64,000 nucleotides of DNA. Source: Bacteroidota bacterium. Its GTDB lineage: Bacteria > Bacteroidota > Bacteroidia > Sphingobacteriales > Sphingobacteriaceae. The DNA lies in assembly GCA_023450085.1 (NCBI GenBank), contig JAEXHI010000022.1, positions 1 to 64,000 on the forward strand. The letters run 5' to 3'. Below are positions 42,909 to 51,124 of the stretch, piece by piece (position 1 is the first letter of the stretch; the number at the start of each line of letters is the position of its first letter). The position numbers and the translations under genes were made by a program. The notes below the pieces were generated by a model. The model did no database searches, had not been told where the DNA came from, and worked only from the letters and a program-made list of their open reading frames with translations.

Positions 42909-43790
42909 ATGGGTGTCGTCGCTAAATATTCTATCAAGGACCTCGAAATACTCTCGGGTATTAGGGCAGCTACGTTAAGGATGTGGGAAAAGCGATACCA
43001 GATCATCACGCCATTAAGAACCCAAACTAACATTCGTTATTACGGTAATGAGCACCTTAAATTGCTACTGAACATCAATGTCCTCAATCGAAACGGCATT
43101 AAAATTTCCCATATAGCTAGAATGACTCCTTCGGAAATTACCGAGAAAGTGAAGGATTTGAGCTTTGTAAAAACAGGTGATGATGATCTTTTTGACGGCT
43201 TGATGCTGAGCATGATTGACCTGAATGAAGGAATGTTCCATCAGGCATTTTATAAAGCTGTTGCCAGACTGGGTTTTGAAGACACCATTAATAAAATCAT
43301 TTTTCCTTTTTTTAGCAGAATTGGGATCATGTGGCAAATTGACTCTATTAATCCTGCACAAGAGCATTTTATCAGTAATATGGTGAGGCAAAAGCTCATT
43401 GCCGCTATTGACAATCTCGCGTTAAAAGAAAAGGCAAATCTCCAAACTCTGCTATTGTTTCTTCCAGAAGAAGAACTTCATGAGTTAGGTTTGCTATTTT
43501 TTAATTATTTGCTGAAAAGTAAAGGTTATCGCACAATTTACTTAGGTCAAGCTGTTCCTTTGAATGATTTGCCCAAGATTATTGAAATCAGTGACCCCGA
43601 TATTCTGATTTGTAATGTGTCCAATCCAATGTCCGTTGGTGATGTGGGTTCTTTCATTACGAAGCTAAAGGTAGTGCCTACTACTAAAAAGCTGTTCATC
43701 GCAAGCCAGGCCATATTTGAAGAGCACCCCGATTTACCAAGTCATATTCGTCTTTTTGAGAGCCTAAAGAAACTCATTTCCGAGTTTTAA
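42909..43790 (+). CDS. CarH/LitR-like B12-binding MerR regulator
   Basis: 293 residues. Residues about 6-75 form a MerR winged helix (YSIKDLEILSGIRAATLRMW, then RYQIITPLRTQTNIRYY). Residues about 90-175 form the helical cap with W142-x9-E152-H153, the CarH adenosylcobalamin signature. Residues about 178-293 are a Rossmann B12 domain with E189-x-H191-x-x-G194, whose His would be the lower cobalt ligand. In CarH, B12 drives tetramer binding to carotenoid promoters in the dark and light releases it. The residue after the cap Trp, His in Thermus CarH, is Gln143 here. It lies just before crtI, and both promoters share a palindrome, so it probably represses itself and the carotenoid operon. Confidence 0.92.
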   Translation: MGVVAKYSIKDLEILSGIRAATLRMWEKRYQIITPLRTQTNIRYYGNEHLKLLLNINVLNRNGIKISHIARMTPSEITEKVKDLSFVKTGDDDLFDGLMLSMIDLNEGMFHQAFYKAVARLGFEDTINKIIFPFFSRIGIMWQIDSINPAQEHFISNMVRQKLIAAIDNLALKEKANLQTLLLFLPEEELHELGLLFFNYLLKSKGYRTIYLGQAVPLNDLPKIIEISDPDILICNVSNPMSVGDVGSFITKLKVVPTTKKLFIASQAIFEEHPDLPSHIRLFESLKKLISEF

Positions 43791-43861
43791 AACACAACCT
43801 TCTGTTTACGTGTTAGCTATAAAAGTAGCTGCCGCTGAGGAGGCATTTTTTAATATTTTAT

Positions 43862-43910
43862 TTTGTTTAATTTTTTTAATAGAAAGTTAAACAAAATAGA
43901 TGTATGTTTG
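43862..43910 (+). promoter_or_regulatory. crtI promoter with CarH-like operator
   Basis: TTTTGTTTAA (43861-43870) and TTAAACAAAA (43887-43896) form a perfect 10-bp inverted repeat; its 8-bp core matches the CarH-like gene's own upstream site. The -7 box TATGTTTG is at 43903-43910, so the palindrome overlaps the -33 region. Confidence 0.65.
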
Positions 43911-43925
43911 TTGTTCACCTGAAAG

Positions 43926-45410
43926 ATGATGAAAAATAACCCTACCCGTATAGTAGTGATAGGTGCTGGCTTTGCTGGCTTAAGTGCTGCCATTACTTTG
44001 GCTGCAAAAGGATATGATGTGACGGTAGTGGAGAAAAACGAGCAAGTAGGGGGAAGGGCTAGGGTTTTTAAAAAAGAGGGCTTCACTTTTGATATGGGGC
44101 CGAGTTGGTATTGGATGCCGGATGTGATCGAAAAGTTCTTTAAGCAATTTGGCCATTCAACCGCTGATTATTTTGAACTAAAGCGATTGGATCCGTCTTA
44201 TCAGGTGGTTTACCATAAGCATGATGTTTTTGAAGTTCCTGCTGCTTACACTGAACTAAAAGTTGCTTTTGAACAAATAGAATCTGGTAGCGCTGCCATG
44301 TTAGATCAATTTTTAGCAGAGGCCGAATATAAATATGAAGTAGGTATTAATGAATTTGTGCATAAGCCAAGTTTGAGTTTGCTCGAGTTTATGGATGTGA
44401 AGGTGTTTAAAGCGGCCTCTAAACTTGATTTACTGCAATCTTTTGCTAAGCATGTTCGTCGCTATTTTAAGTCACCCAAATTGTTGCAGCTATTGGAATT
44501 CCCTGTGTTGTTTCTGGGCGCTATTCCCCAAAATATCCCTGCTTTATATAGTATGATGAATTATGCCGATATTAAACTGGGTACTTGGTATCCTATAGGT
44601 GGTTTCGGAGAATTGGCTAAAGCTATGTATGCTTTGGCGCAGGAGAAAGGGGTTAAATTTATGCTCGGCGCCGAAGTGAAATCTGTGCAAGTAAAAGCTG
44701 GTAAGGTGACGGAGGTAATTACTACTCAAAAAAATATAGAGACTGATGTGGTCATTGGCGCTGGCGATTATCATCATATTGATCAAAAAATACTTCCCAA
44801 ATCATTTAGCAACTACACTCAAAACTATTGGGAAAAGCGGGTAATGGCACCATCATGCCTATTATATTATGTTGGAGTGAATAAAAAACTACCAAGGTTG
44901 CAACATCACAATCTGTTTTTTGAGCACGACTTTGCAATACATGCTCATGCCATTTACAACGAACCTAAATGGCCAGAAAATCCTTTGTATTACGTTTGTT
45001 GTCCGTCGAAAACAGATGCAGGTGTAGCTCCAGAAGGGATGGAAAACTTATTTATGCTTATTCCCGTAGCACCAGGCTTGCAAGATACCGAAGAGATCAG
45101 GACTAAATACTTCAACGAGTTAGTGGACAGATTAGAAGATTTCTGCGGCGAGAAATTCCGAGATAACATCATCACCAAAACCACTTATGCCTATACCGAT
45201 TTCGTGAATGACTATCATGCATTTAAAGGTAATGCTTATGGTTTGGCTAATACCTTAAAACAAACTGCTATCCTAAAACCATCTATCAAAAACAAAAAGC
45301 TAAAAAATTTTTACTACACAGGTCAATTAACGGTGCCAGGGCCGGGGGTTCCTCCTGCAATTATTTCTGGACAGGTAGTGGCTAATTATATTGTAAAACA
45401 ACAAAAATAA
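43926..45410 (+). CDS. crtI: Phytoene desaturase
   Basis: 494 residues. FAD-binding Rossmann motif at 9-31 (IVVIGAGFAGLSAAITLAAKG), then GGRARVFKKEGFTFDMGPSW, the conserved crtI start, and the C-terminal bacterial phytoene desaturase motif (FYYTGQLTVPGPGVPPAII). It converts phytoene to lycopene at the membrane. First gene of the carotenoid operon; crtB starts 2 nt after its stop. Confidence 0.97.
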   Translation: MMKNNPTRIVVIGAGFAGLSAAITLAAKGYDVTVVEKNEQVGGRARVFKKEGFTFDMGPSWYWMPDVIEKFFKQFGHSTADYFELKRLDPSYQVVYHKHDVFEVPAAYTELKVAFEQIESGSAAMLDQFLAEAEYKYEVGINEFVHKPSLSLLEFMDVKVFKAASKLDLLQSFAKHVRRYFKSPKLLQLLEFPVLFLGAIPQNIPALYSMMNYADIKLGTWYPIGGFGELAKAMYALAQEKGVKFMLGAEVKSVQVKAGKVTEVITTQKNIETDVVIGAGDYHHIDQKILPKSFSNYTQNYWEKRVMAPSCLLYYVGVNKKLPRLQHHNLFFEHDFAIHAHAIYNEPKWPENPLYYVCCPSKTDAGVAPEGMENLFMLIPVAPGLQDTEEIRTKYFNELVDRLEDFCGEKFRDNIITKTTYAYTDFVNDYHAFKGNAYGLANTLKQTAILKPSIKNKKLKNFYYTGQLTVPGPGVPPAIISGQVVANYIVKQQK

Positions 45411-45412
45411 AG

Positions 45413-46267
45413 ATGAAAGCAATTTTTGATCAGGTGTCGGCTAAATGCAGCGAAGTAACTACCCAGAAGTACAGTACTTCTTTTTCATTGGGTATTAAAT
45501 TTCTTTCATCGAGCATTAGGCCCGCTATTTTTGCCATTTATGGTTTTGTAAGGTTGGCTGATGAAGTAGTGGATTCTTTTCATGGTTATGATAGGAAGGG
45601 GCTTTTGGCACAACTGAAGAGTGAAACCTATGCTGCTCTGGAGAATAAGATCAGCTTAAATCCAATCATCAATAGCTTTCAACAAGTCGTGCATCAATAT
45701 CAGATAGATGTGGAGTTGATTGAGGCTTTTTTAGATAGCATGGAAATGGATTTGGAAAAACAGGTGTATACCAAACAACTTTATGAAAAATACATTTTTG
45801 GTTCGGCAGAGGTGGTTGGACTCATGTGCTTAAAGGTATTTTGCAATGGCGATGCCCATGAATATCACGCTTTGAGGCATGCCGCAATGAAGCTAGGCTC
45901 TGCATTTCAGAAGGTGAATTTTTTAAGGGATATTAAGGCAGATCATTTGGAATTGGGTAGGATGTATTTCCCCAATATGAATTTTGATTGCTTTACAGAA
46001 GAGGATAAGGCGCTGATAGAACAAGAGATAAAAGCAGAATTTGACGAAGCCTTGGCCGGTATTGCAAAACTGCCTCGTTGCGCAAAAAAGGGTGTATATT
46101 TGGCCTACATTTACTATAGATCATTATTTAGAAAAATACAGGAGATTCCAGCAAAGCACATCATGGAAAAAAGAGTAAGAGTGCCCGATTTCCAAAAGGC
46201 ACTATTGATGTTAAATACCTTTTTTGTGCCACAGGTACCTGTGAAATTATCGACTAATGTGGGCTAA
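45413..46267 (+). CDS. crtB: Phytoene synthase
   Basis: 284 residues. The two Asp-rich motifs of the squalene/phytoene synthase fold are present: D50-E-V-V-D54 (RLADEVVDSF) and NFLRDIKADHLELGRMYFP near 170-188. It joins two GGPP molecules into phytoene. The stop lies within the following gene (11-nt overlap). Confidence 0.96.
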   Translation: MKAIFDQVSAKCSEVTTQKYSTSFSLGIKFLSSSIRPAIFAIYGFVRLADEVVDSFHGYDRKGLLAQLKSETYAALENKISLNPIINSFQQVVHQYQIDVELIEAFLDSMEMDLEKQVYTKQLYEKYIFGSAEVVGLMCLKVFCNGDAHEYHALRHAAMKLGSAFQKVNFLRDIKADHLELGRMYFPNMNFDCFTEEDKALIEQEIKAEFDEALAGIAKLPRCAKKGVYLAYIYYRSLFRKIQEIPAKHIMEKRVRVPDFQKALLMLNTFFVPQVPVKLSTNVG

Positions 46268-46760
46268 ACCAATTGTTTTATTTATTTCAGCGTTTTTCTT
46301 GCTGTTTACAGAATCTTCAAAGCAAAATATCAGGTCGATGTATGCAAAGTCTGTAGAAAGCAAACAGACAGCACAAAAATTGCTCTCTATTTTAGATAAA
46401 CAAGAACAGGATGCTTTTGTATTAGGCTATAAAGGTGCTACCAAAATGGTGATGGCCAAACATGTTTTTAACCCATTTACAAAGCTGAGTTATTTTAATT
46501 CGGGTAAAAAGATGCTAAATACGGCCATTTCAAAAGATAGTGAAAATGTAGAATTGGTGTTTTTAAGGTATGCTACGCAAGTTTCGGCACCGTCTATATT
46601 GGGTTATAACAGCCATGTTGAAATGGATAAAAAGCAGATCTTGAAAAGTTTAAATAGTGGCCAAATAGACGAACAACTGGCCGAAACCATTGTTTCGTTT
46701 ATGAAACAACAAAAATTGACACCAGCAGAAAAACAACAATTAAATCACGTCGCCAAATGA
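46257..46760 (+). CDS. Unknown protein in the carotenoid operon
   Basis: 167 residues with an N-terminal hydrophobic segment (PIVLFISAFFLLFTES), then a helical region with GYKGATKMVMAKHVFNPFTKLSYFNSG near 63-89 and TPAEKQQLNHVAK at the end. It overlaps crtB by 11 nt and idi by 4 nt, so it is an integral part of the operon. I do not recognise a functional family. The single exported or anchored helix and TPR-like helices suggest a membrane-linked scaffold for carotenoid enzymes, which is speculation. Confidence 0.85.
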   Translation: MWAKPIVLFISAFFLLFTESSKQNIRSMYAKSVESKQTAQKLLSILDKQEQDAFVLGYKGATKMVMAKHVFNPFTKLSYFNSGKKMLNTAISKDSENVELVFLRYATQVSAPSILGYNSHVEMDKKQILKSLNSGQIDEQLAETIVSFMKQQKLTPAEKQQLNHVAK

Positions 46761-47290
46761 TAGAGGAAGTAATATTAGTAGATACCGAAGATAGAGAGAT
46801 TGGTTTGATGGAAAAGATGCAGGCCCATCGCGAAGCCAAACTACATCGGGCTTTTTCTGTTTTTTTATGGAATGATAAAAACGAAGTGCTGCTTCAGCAA
46901 CGTGCAATGGATAAATATCATTGCGGTGGTATGTGGACAAATGCCTGTTGCAGTCACCCTAGAGCGGGAGAAACCTTGCAAAATGCCGTAAATAGGCGTT
47001 TGCAAGAGGAAATGGGGATTGTTTGTGATGCCAAATGGACTTATAGTTTCATTTATAAAGCTGATGTGGGCGAGGGGTTGTTTGAACATGAGTTTGATCA
47101 TGTGTTTTTTGGTAGGTTTTCAGGGATACCGCAGCCAGATAAAAATGAAGTAAGCGACTGGAAATATGTAACGATAGACGCTTTAAAGCAAGATGTGGAA
47201 GCTAACCCAGAGAAGTATACACCTTGGTTCAAAATTATTTTAGCGGAAGTGTTGGATAAAGGGATTTTAGATCATTGGTTGGAAAAATGA
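46757..47290 (+). CDS. idi: Isopentenyl-diphosphate delta-isomerase type I
   Basis: 177 residues. Nudix-like isomerase with catalytic Cys in TNACCSHPRAGE (Cys65 by alignment to TNSVCGHP) and Glu in LFEHEFDHVF near 113-122; metal His residues in KLHRAF and SHP. It interconverts IPP and DMAPP, supplying the C20 precursor. Its ATG overlaps the previous stop (ATGA), and the SRPBCC gene overlaps its own. Confidence 0.96.
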   Translation: MIEEVILVDTEDREIGLMEKMQAHREAKLHRAFSVFLWNDKNEVLLQQRAMDKYHCGGMWTNACCSHPRAGETLQNAVNRRLQEEMGIVCDAKWTYSFIYKADVGEGLFEHEFDHVFFGRFSGIPQPDKNEVSDWKYVTIDALKQDVEANPEKYTPWFKIILAEVLDKGILDHWLEK

Positions 47291-47751
47291 AGAAGTACCA
47301 ATTATATAGAGAAACTGTTTTGCCAATTTCAATGGTAGAAGCGTGGGATTTCTTTAGCAATCCGAGTAATTTGGCCAGAATAACGCCTGCTGAAATGGAA
47401 TTTAGGGTAGTGACCAAAAACCTACCTCAGCATATTCATAATGGGCTAACTATTGAGTATGTAGTGAAACCGTTGGCAGGGCTTCCTTTAAAATGGTTGA
47501 GCCAAATTAGCGCAGTAAATGCACCTTATTCATTTGTGGATGAACAATTAAAAGGTCCTTATGCGTATTGGCATCATGAGCATACTTTTGAAGAAAAGAA
47601 TGGAATGGTGCTGATGAAAGATAAAGTGGCCTATGCTATTTCTTTTGGTTGGCTGGGGCAATTGGCTAATAAACTGATTGTACGTAAAAAGTTAGAGCAG
47701 ATTTTTGATTATAGGACTGAACAGATACTCACTATCTTTAAATCGAAATAG
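47287..47751 (+). CDS. SRPBCC family protein in the carotenoid operon
   Basis: 154 residues from the ATG overlapping the idi stop (ATGA at 47287-47290). Start-domain pattern: YRETVLPISMVEAWDFFSNPSNLARITPAEM, then GPYAYWHHEHTFEEKNGMVLMKDKVAYAI. SRPBCC proteins hold hydrophobic ligands in a helix-grip cavity, so a carotenoid or isoprenoid carrier or cyclase-like role is plausible. Such genes are usual in Bacteroidota carotenoid clusters from memory; the activity is not established. Confidence 0.88.
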   Translation: MKKYQLYRETVLPISMVEAWDFFSNPSNLARITPAEMEFRVVTKNLPQHIHNGLTIEYVVKPLAGLPLKWLSQISAVNAPYSFVDEQLKGPYAYWHHEHTFEEKNGMVLMKDKVAYAISFGWLGQLANKLIVRKKLEQIFDYRTEQILTIFKSK

Positions 47752-47752
47752 A

Positions 47753-48235
47753 ATGGTTTTAACGATAATTGTTTGTGTAGTATTGGCTTTTGTAGCAATG
47801 GAATGTGTGGCTTGGTTGGCGCACAAATATCTGATGCATGGCTGGTTGTGGAGCCTACACAAAGACCATCACAAAAAGGATGATGGACAGGTTTTTGAAA
47901 AAAATGATTTTTTCTTTCTGATTTTTGCCACTCCTGGAATCTTATTGTTTTTATTGGGCTCTGTTTATGGGAGTGTTGTTGCTATTGGGATTGCCGGCGG
48001 CATTACGCTTTACGGCTTTTGTTACTTTTTAGTGCATGATATTTTTATCCATCAACGGTTTAAGTGGTTTAGAAATACCAACAACATTTATTTAAAAGCT
48101 ATTAGAAGGGCTCATAAAATGCATCACAAACATTTGGGAAAGCATGATGGGGAGTGTTTTGGTATGCTTTGGGTACCTTTTAAATATTTTAGAGAAGCAA
48201 TGCGTCAGCAGAAAATGCAGCAAAAAACATCATGA
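47753..48235 (+). CDS. crtZ: Beta-carotene hydroxylase
   Basis: 160 residues from the ATG at 47753. The fatty-acid hydroxylase/CrtZ His clusters are all present: HKYLMH (29-34 region), HKDHHKK, HDIFIH and HKMHHKH, which bind the di-iron centre, with membrane helices between. It adds 3-hydroxyl groups to the beta-ionone rings, giving zeaxanthin. One nt after the SRPBCC stop; its own stop overlaps the next ATG. Confidence 0.95.
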   Translation: MVLTIIVCVVLAFVAMECVAWLAHKYLMHGWLWSLHKDHHKKDDGQVFEKNDFFFLIFATPGILLFLLGSVYGSVVAIGIAGGITLYGFCYFLVHDIFIHQRFKWFRNTNNIYLKAIRRAHKMHHKHLGKHDGECFGMLWVPFKYFREAMRQQKMQQKTS

Positions 48236-48939
48236 AGCAATATACTTACCTATTGGTTAACTTCTTTTCGGTAATTGTGCCGTTTTTATGTTCCTTTCAT
48301 CCGAAATTGATGTTTTGGAAAAACGTAAAGGCTTTTTTGCCCGCCAATATCATTACTACCATTTTATTTTTGGTTTGGGATGTTTGGTTTACCGACAAAG
48401 GAGTTTGGGGTTTTAATCCAGATTATGTGTTGGGAGTTTTTGTGTGGGGATTGCCCATTGAAGAAATTCTTTTTTTCTTGTGTATCCCTTATGCTTGTTT
48501 GTTTTCCTATCACTGTTTTGGAGTTTGGAAAGAGCAGGCATTAAGGAATTATTCTACCAAAGCGATTTCGATTCTTTTAGTGCTTTTTGGTATGGTGATG
48601 CTATTTTGCTTCTATCATAAAATGTATCCGATGATGAATTTTGTGGTGTTCGCACTGTTGATTTCGTACCTAGCATTTGTGAAGAAACCTAATTGGCTGG
48701 GACAATTTTATTTTACCTATCTTATCATGATTATCCCATTTTTGATTGTGAATGGCGTGTTAACAGGTACAGGTTTGGATGCACCCATTGTTTGGTATAA
48801 TAGCAATGAAATTATTGGGCTACGTATAAAAACCATCCCTTTTGAAGATGTTTTTTATGGAATGAGCCTTATCGGGTTGAATATATTGTTATACGAAGGT
48901 TTTCTGCTAAGGTTGAAACGAAATAGGGGAGTTGTTTAA
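48232..48939 (+). CDS. Lycopene beta-cyclase, CrtYc-Yd fused type
   Basis: 235 residues, about seven membrane helices, with two lycopene cyclase domains in tandem: first with YTYLLVNFFSVIVPFLCSF and VWGLPIEEILFFLCIPYACL (the PxEE motif at about 83-86), second with WLGQFYFTYLIMIIPF and IKTIPFEDVFYGM. This is the heterodimeric crtYc/crtYd-like cyclase fused into one chain, as in many Bacteroidota. It closes both rings of lycopene to give beta-carotene before CrtZ acts. Last gene of the operon. Confidence 0.93.
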   Translation: MKQYTYLLVNFFSVIVPFLCSFHPKLMFWKNVKAFLPANIITTILFLVWDVWFTDKGVWGFNPDYVLGVFVWGLPIEEILFFLCIPYACLFSYHCFGVWKEQALRNYSTKAISILLVLFGMVMLFCFYHKMYPMMNFVVFALLISYLAFVKKPNWLGQFYFTYLIMIIPFLIVNGVLTGTGLDAPIVWYNSNEIIGLRIKTIPFEDVFYGMSLIGLNILLYEGFLLRLKRNRGVV

Positions 48940-48976
48940 GTTCTAGCTATCATTTTCAGGTTCTCTTTACTTCATT

Positions 48977-49009
48977 AACCCTCGTAGGTTTTGAAAACCT
49001 ACGAGGGTT
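48977..49009 (+). terminator. Hairpin after the carotenoid operon
   Basis: A perfect 16-bp inverted repeat, AACCCTCGTAGGTTTT / AAAACCTACGAGGGTT around one G. It lacks a U-run on the plus side, so it may act as a terminator only in part. It is related to 26245 and 49780. Confidence 0.6.
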
Positions 49010-49044
49010 GTGACTCCATGCCGTAATTTCGAGATCCCTCTGTC

Positions 49045-49282
49045 GTCATTTTGACGAACGAAGGAGGAGAAATCTTTGGTTCTGTATAATAAGGGTTAAA
49101 AGATTTTCTGTTGCCTTTCTGTTAGTGATGAGAGCCAATCAAAAGTTCAATAAGTTGTTTTCACATTGAGCTAGATTTAACTTCGTTGATTTTCAATTCT
49201 CACATGCGTTCGAAATGACGAAAAGACTGTGCACACCTCGCAATGACGGGAGGCTCTTTGTCATTCCGAGGCACGAGGAATC
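49045..49282. repeat. Paired hairpin repeats
   Basis: Left hairpin at 49045-49074 (ATTTT...AGAAAT), inverted end at 49211-49219 (CGAAATGAC), then a separate hairpin of the ATTCC/GGAAT variant at 49260-49282. Confidence 0.7.
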
Positions 49283-49321
49283 TCAAAAATATAACCCTTT
49301 GCTTGGCGTCACCACCAGCAA

Positions 49322-49738
49322 TTATCGTATGGAGCCTTTTTTCGCTGAAACCGAGGCAGCTTTCAATCGTTCGTCTAGTCCTAATGCTAGGAGCAATTGA
49401 GCTATGGTTAAAACTCCATAAATAAAATCAGCGAGAAGAAGATAAGAGTAAAAACTGAAGCTTGAATTCAGTAAGGAATAAGCCGAATAGCCTGCTGAAA
49501 GTAGGGCGTAGGCGAAACTAATCGCTCCTATTACCTTGTGCCATTTCTTTAATGGAAAACCTTTTAACAGATAGTTTAAGGTAAGCCAATTGAACAATGT
49601 AGATGGTAAAAATAAAAGAAAAAGGTCGCCGCCATTTGCTTTGTTGAGCCCTAAAAAGACCAAGCCTAAAAAGATGTTAACGTATGAGAGGTATTTTAGC
49701 ATATGAAGAAAATGGGTTGTGGTGATAAGACCAACCAA
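49322..49738 (-). CDS. Hypothetical four-helix membrane protein
   Basis: 138 residues with about four membrane helices (YVNIFLGLVFLGLN, FLLFLPSTLFNWLTLNYLL, VIGAISFAYALLSAGY, YLLLADFIYGVLTIAQLLLAL). Met13 (49702) is a plausible alternative start. No family recognised. It is flanked by repeats on both sides and has no operon partner. Confidence 0.65.
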   Translation of the reverse strand: MVGLITTTHFLHMLKYLSYVNIFLGLVFLGLNKANGGDLFLLFLPSTLFNWLTLNYLLKGFPLKKWHKVIGAISFAYALLSAGYSAYSLLNSSFSFYSYLLLADFIYGVLTIAQLLLALGLDERLKAASVSAKKGSIR

Positions 49739-50395
49739 AAGCTAAGGTAAATAAAAATCGTTTGCAATGAACTGGTTTAAACCTCGTAGGTTTTCAAAAC
49801 CTACGAGGTTTGAGCTATCTCTTATAGTTTCCTCTGTCGTCATTTCGACAGCCTGCTCCGATGATTCATAAATAAACGGTTTGCTTTGAGCTAGATTTCT
49901 CACATGCGTTCGAAATGACGGGAGGTGAAAGTTTTATGGTACTCTTGCTCGTCATTTCGACGAACGAAGGATGAGAAATCTAGCGATTTGGTAATTGTGC
50001 TATTTGTTAAAATTAACTTCGTTGATTTTCAATTTACTTCGTAGTCTCTCTCGAAAGTTGGGGATTGAAATAACGGAACGCTCTTTGTCATTCCGAGGCA
50101 CGAGGAATCTCAAGAATATTGCGCTTTGTTTAGTGTTATTACCAGACATTAGTAAATGTGGTGTGGTAATAAATAAACGGTTTGCATTGAGTTAGATTTA
50201 ACTTCTTTGATTTTCAATTCTCACATGCGTTCGAAATGACAGCAGGCTCTTTGTCATTCCGAGGTACGAGGAATCTCAAAAACCAATCCCAAGATGATTT
50301 CTAATTTACTCTAGTTGTAAGATTGCTTTCCCGAAAACTCTGAACAGGCTGTGCCTCGCAATGACACGTTAACTGGTGGATTTACCTTTTGAGCA
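49739..50395. other. Repeat array between a membrane gene and hisIE
   Basis: No gene seen. Contents: inverted repeat AACCTCGTAGGTTTT / AAAACCTACGAGGTT at 49780-49810; paired ATTTC/GAAAT hairpins at 49839-49919; a hairpin at 49951-49980; hairpins of the ATTCC variant at 50087-50109 and 50253-50275; and a long-loop ATTGC/GCAAT hairpin at 50321-50365. Confidence 0.75.
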
Positions 50396-51001
50396 CTACT
50401 TATGTCTCTTTTCCAAATTCTCAGCAATATCCTTAATGCTCAAGCCTTTTTCCTTCAATAAAAACATTAAATGAAATACCAAATCCGAAGCCTCATTAAT
50501 CAAATCCTCTCTGGTTTCTGCTAAAGCGGCAATGACGGTTTCAACACCCTCTTCACCAACTTTCTGAGCTATTTTGTTTAGTCCTTTGCTTCGCATCTTA
50601 TTAATGTAGGAACCCTCTACAGGGTTTTCGTATCTGTCATTAATGATGTTTTCCAGTTCGAAGATAAAGTTCTGGTTGAAATCGGTTTTAAAGCAACTAC
50701 GAGAACCTGTATGGCAAGTTGGACCAACAGGATTGGCTTTAATTAATATCGTGTCATTATCACAATCCAGCGCAATAGATTGAACGAATAAGAAATTGCC
50801 ACTTTCTTCACCTTTGGTCCATAATCGGTTTTTAGAGCGAGAGAAGAAGGTCACTTTGCCTTCTTGTTGTGTTTTTTCAAAAGCTTCGGCATTCATGTAG
50901 CCCAGCATCAGTACTTCCAAGGTTTGGTTGTCTTGCACTACTACGGGAACTAAGCCGTCCGTTTTGGTAAAATCTATTTGATTGGTGTTGATGTTGCTCA
51001 T
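50396..51001 (-). CDS. hisI: Bifunctional phosphoribosyl-AMP cyclohydrolase / phosphoribosyl-ATP pyrophosphatase
   Basis: 201 residues, the usual HisIE fusion. Residues about 1-105 are HisI with the metal-binding DCDNDTILIKANPVGPTCH, then SRSCF; about 110-201 are HisE with EEGVETVIAALAETREDLINEASDLVFHL. It performs the second and third steps of histidine synthesis. Last gene of the minus-strand his locus; 123 nt of repeat-bearing sequence separates it from hisF. Confidence 0.97.
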   Translation of the reverse strand: MSNINTNQIDFTKTDGLVPVVVQDNQTLEVLMLGYMNAEAFEKTQQEGKVTFFSRSKNRLWTKGEESGNFLFVQSIALDCDNDTILIKANPVGPTCHTGSRSCFKTDFNQNFIFELENIINDRYENPVEGSYINKMRSKGLNKIAQKVGEEGVETVIAALAETREDLINEASDLVFHLMFLLKEKGLSIKDIAENLEKRHK

Positions 51002-51034
51002 TTGTTGTTTTGTTAGGGGAATTCATCCGTTGTC

Positions 51035-51115
51035 GTCATTGCGAGTTTTACGAAGCAATCTTACAACGCTAGCGTATTTTAACCGCTTTAGGATTGCTTC
51101 GTACCTCGCAATGAC
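51035..51115. repeat. Paired-hairpin element, ATTGC/GCAAT variant
   Basis: Left hairpin 51035-51060 and inverted hairpin 51092-51115; 81 bp in total. A second copy is at 54066-54148. Confidence 0.85.
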
Positions 51116-51124
51116 GGTACAGTT

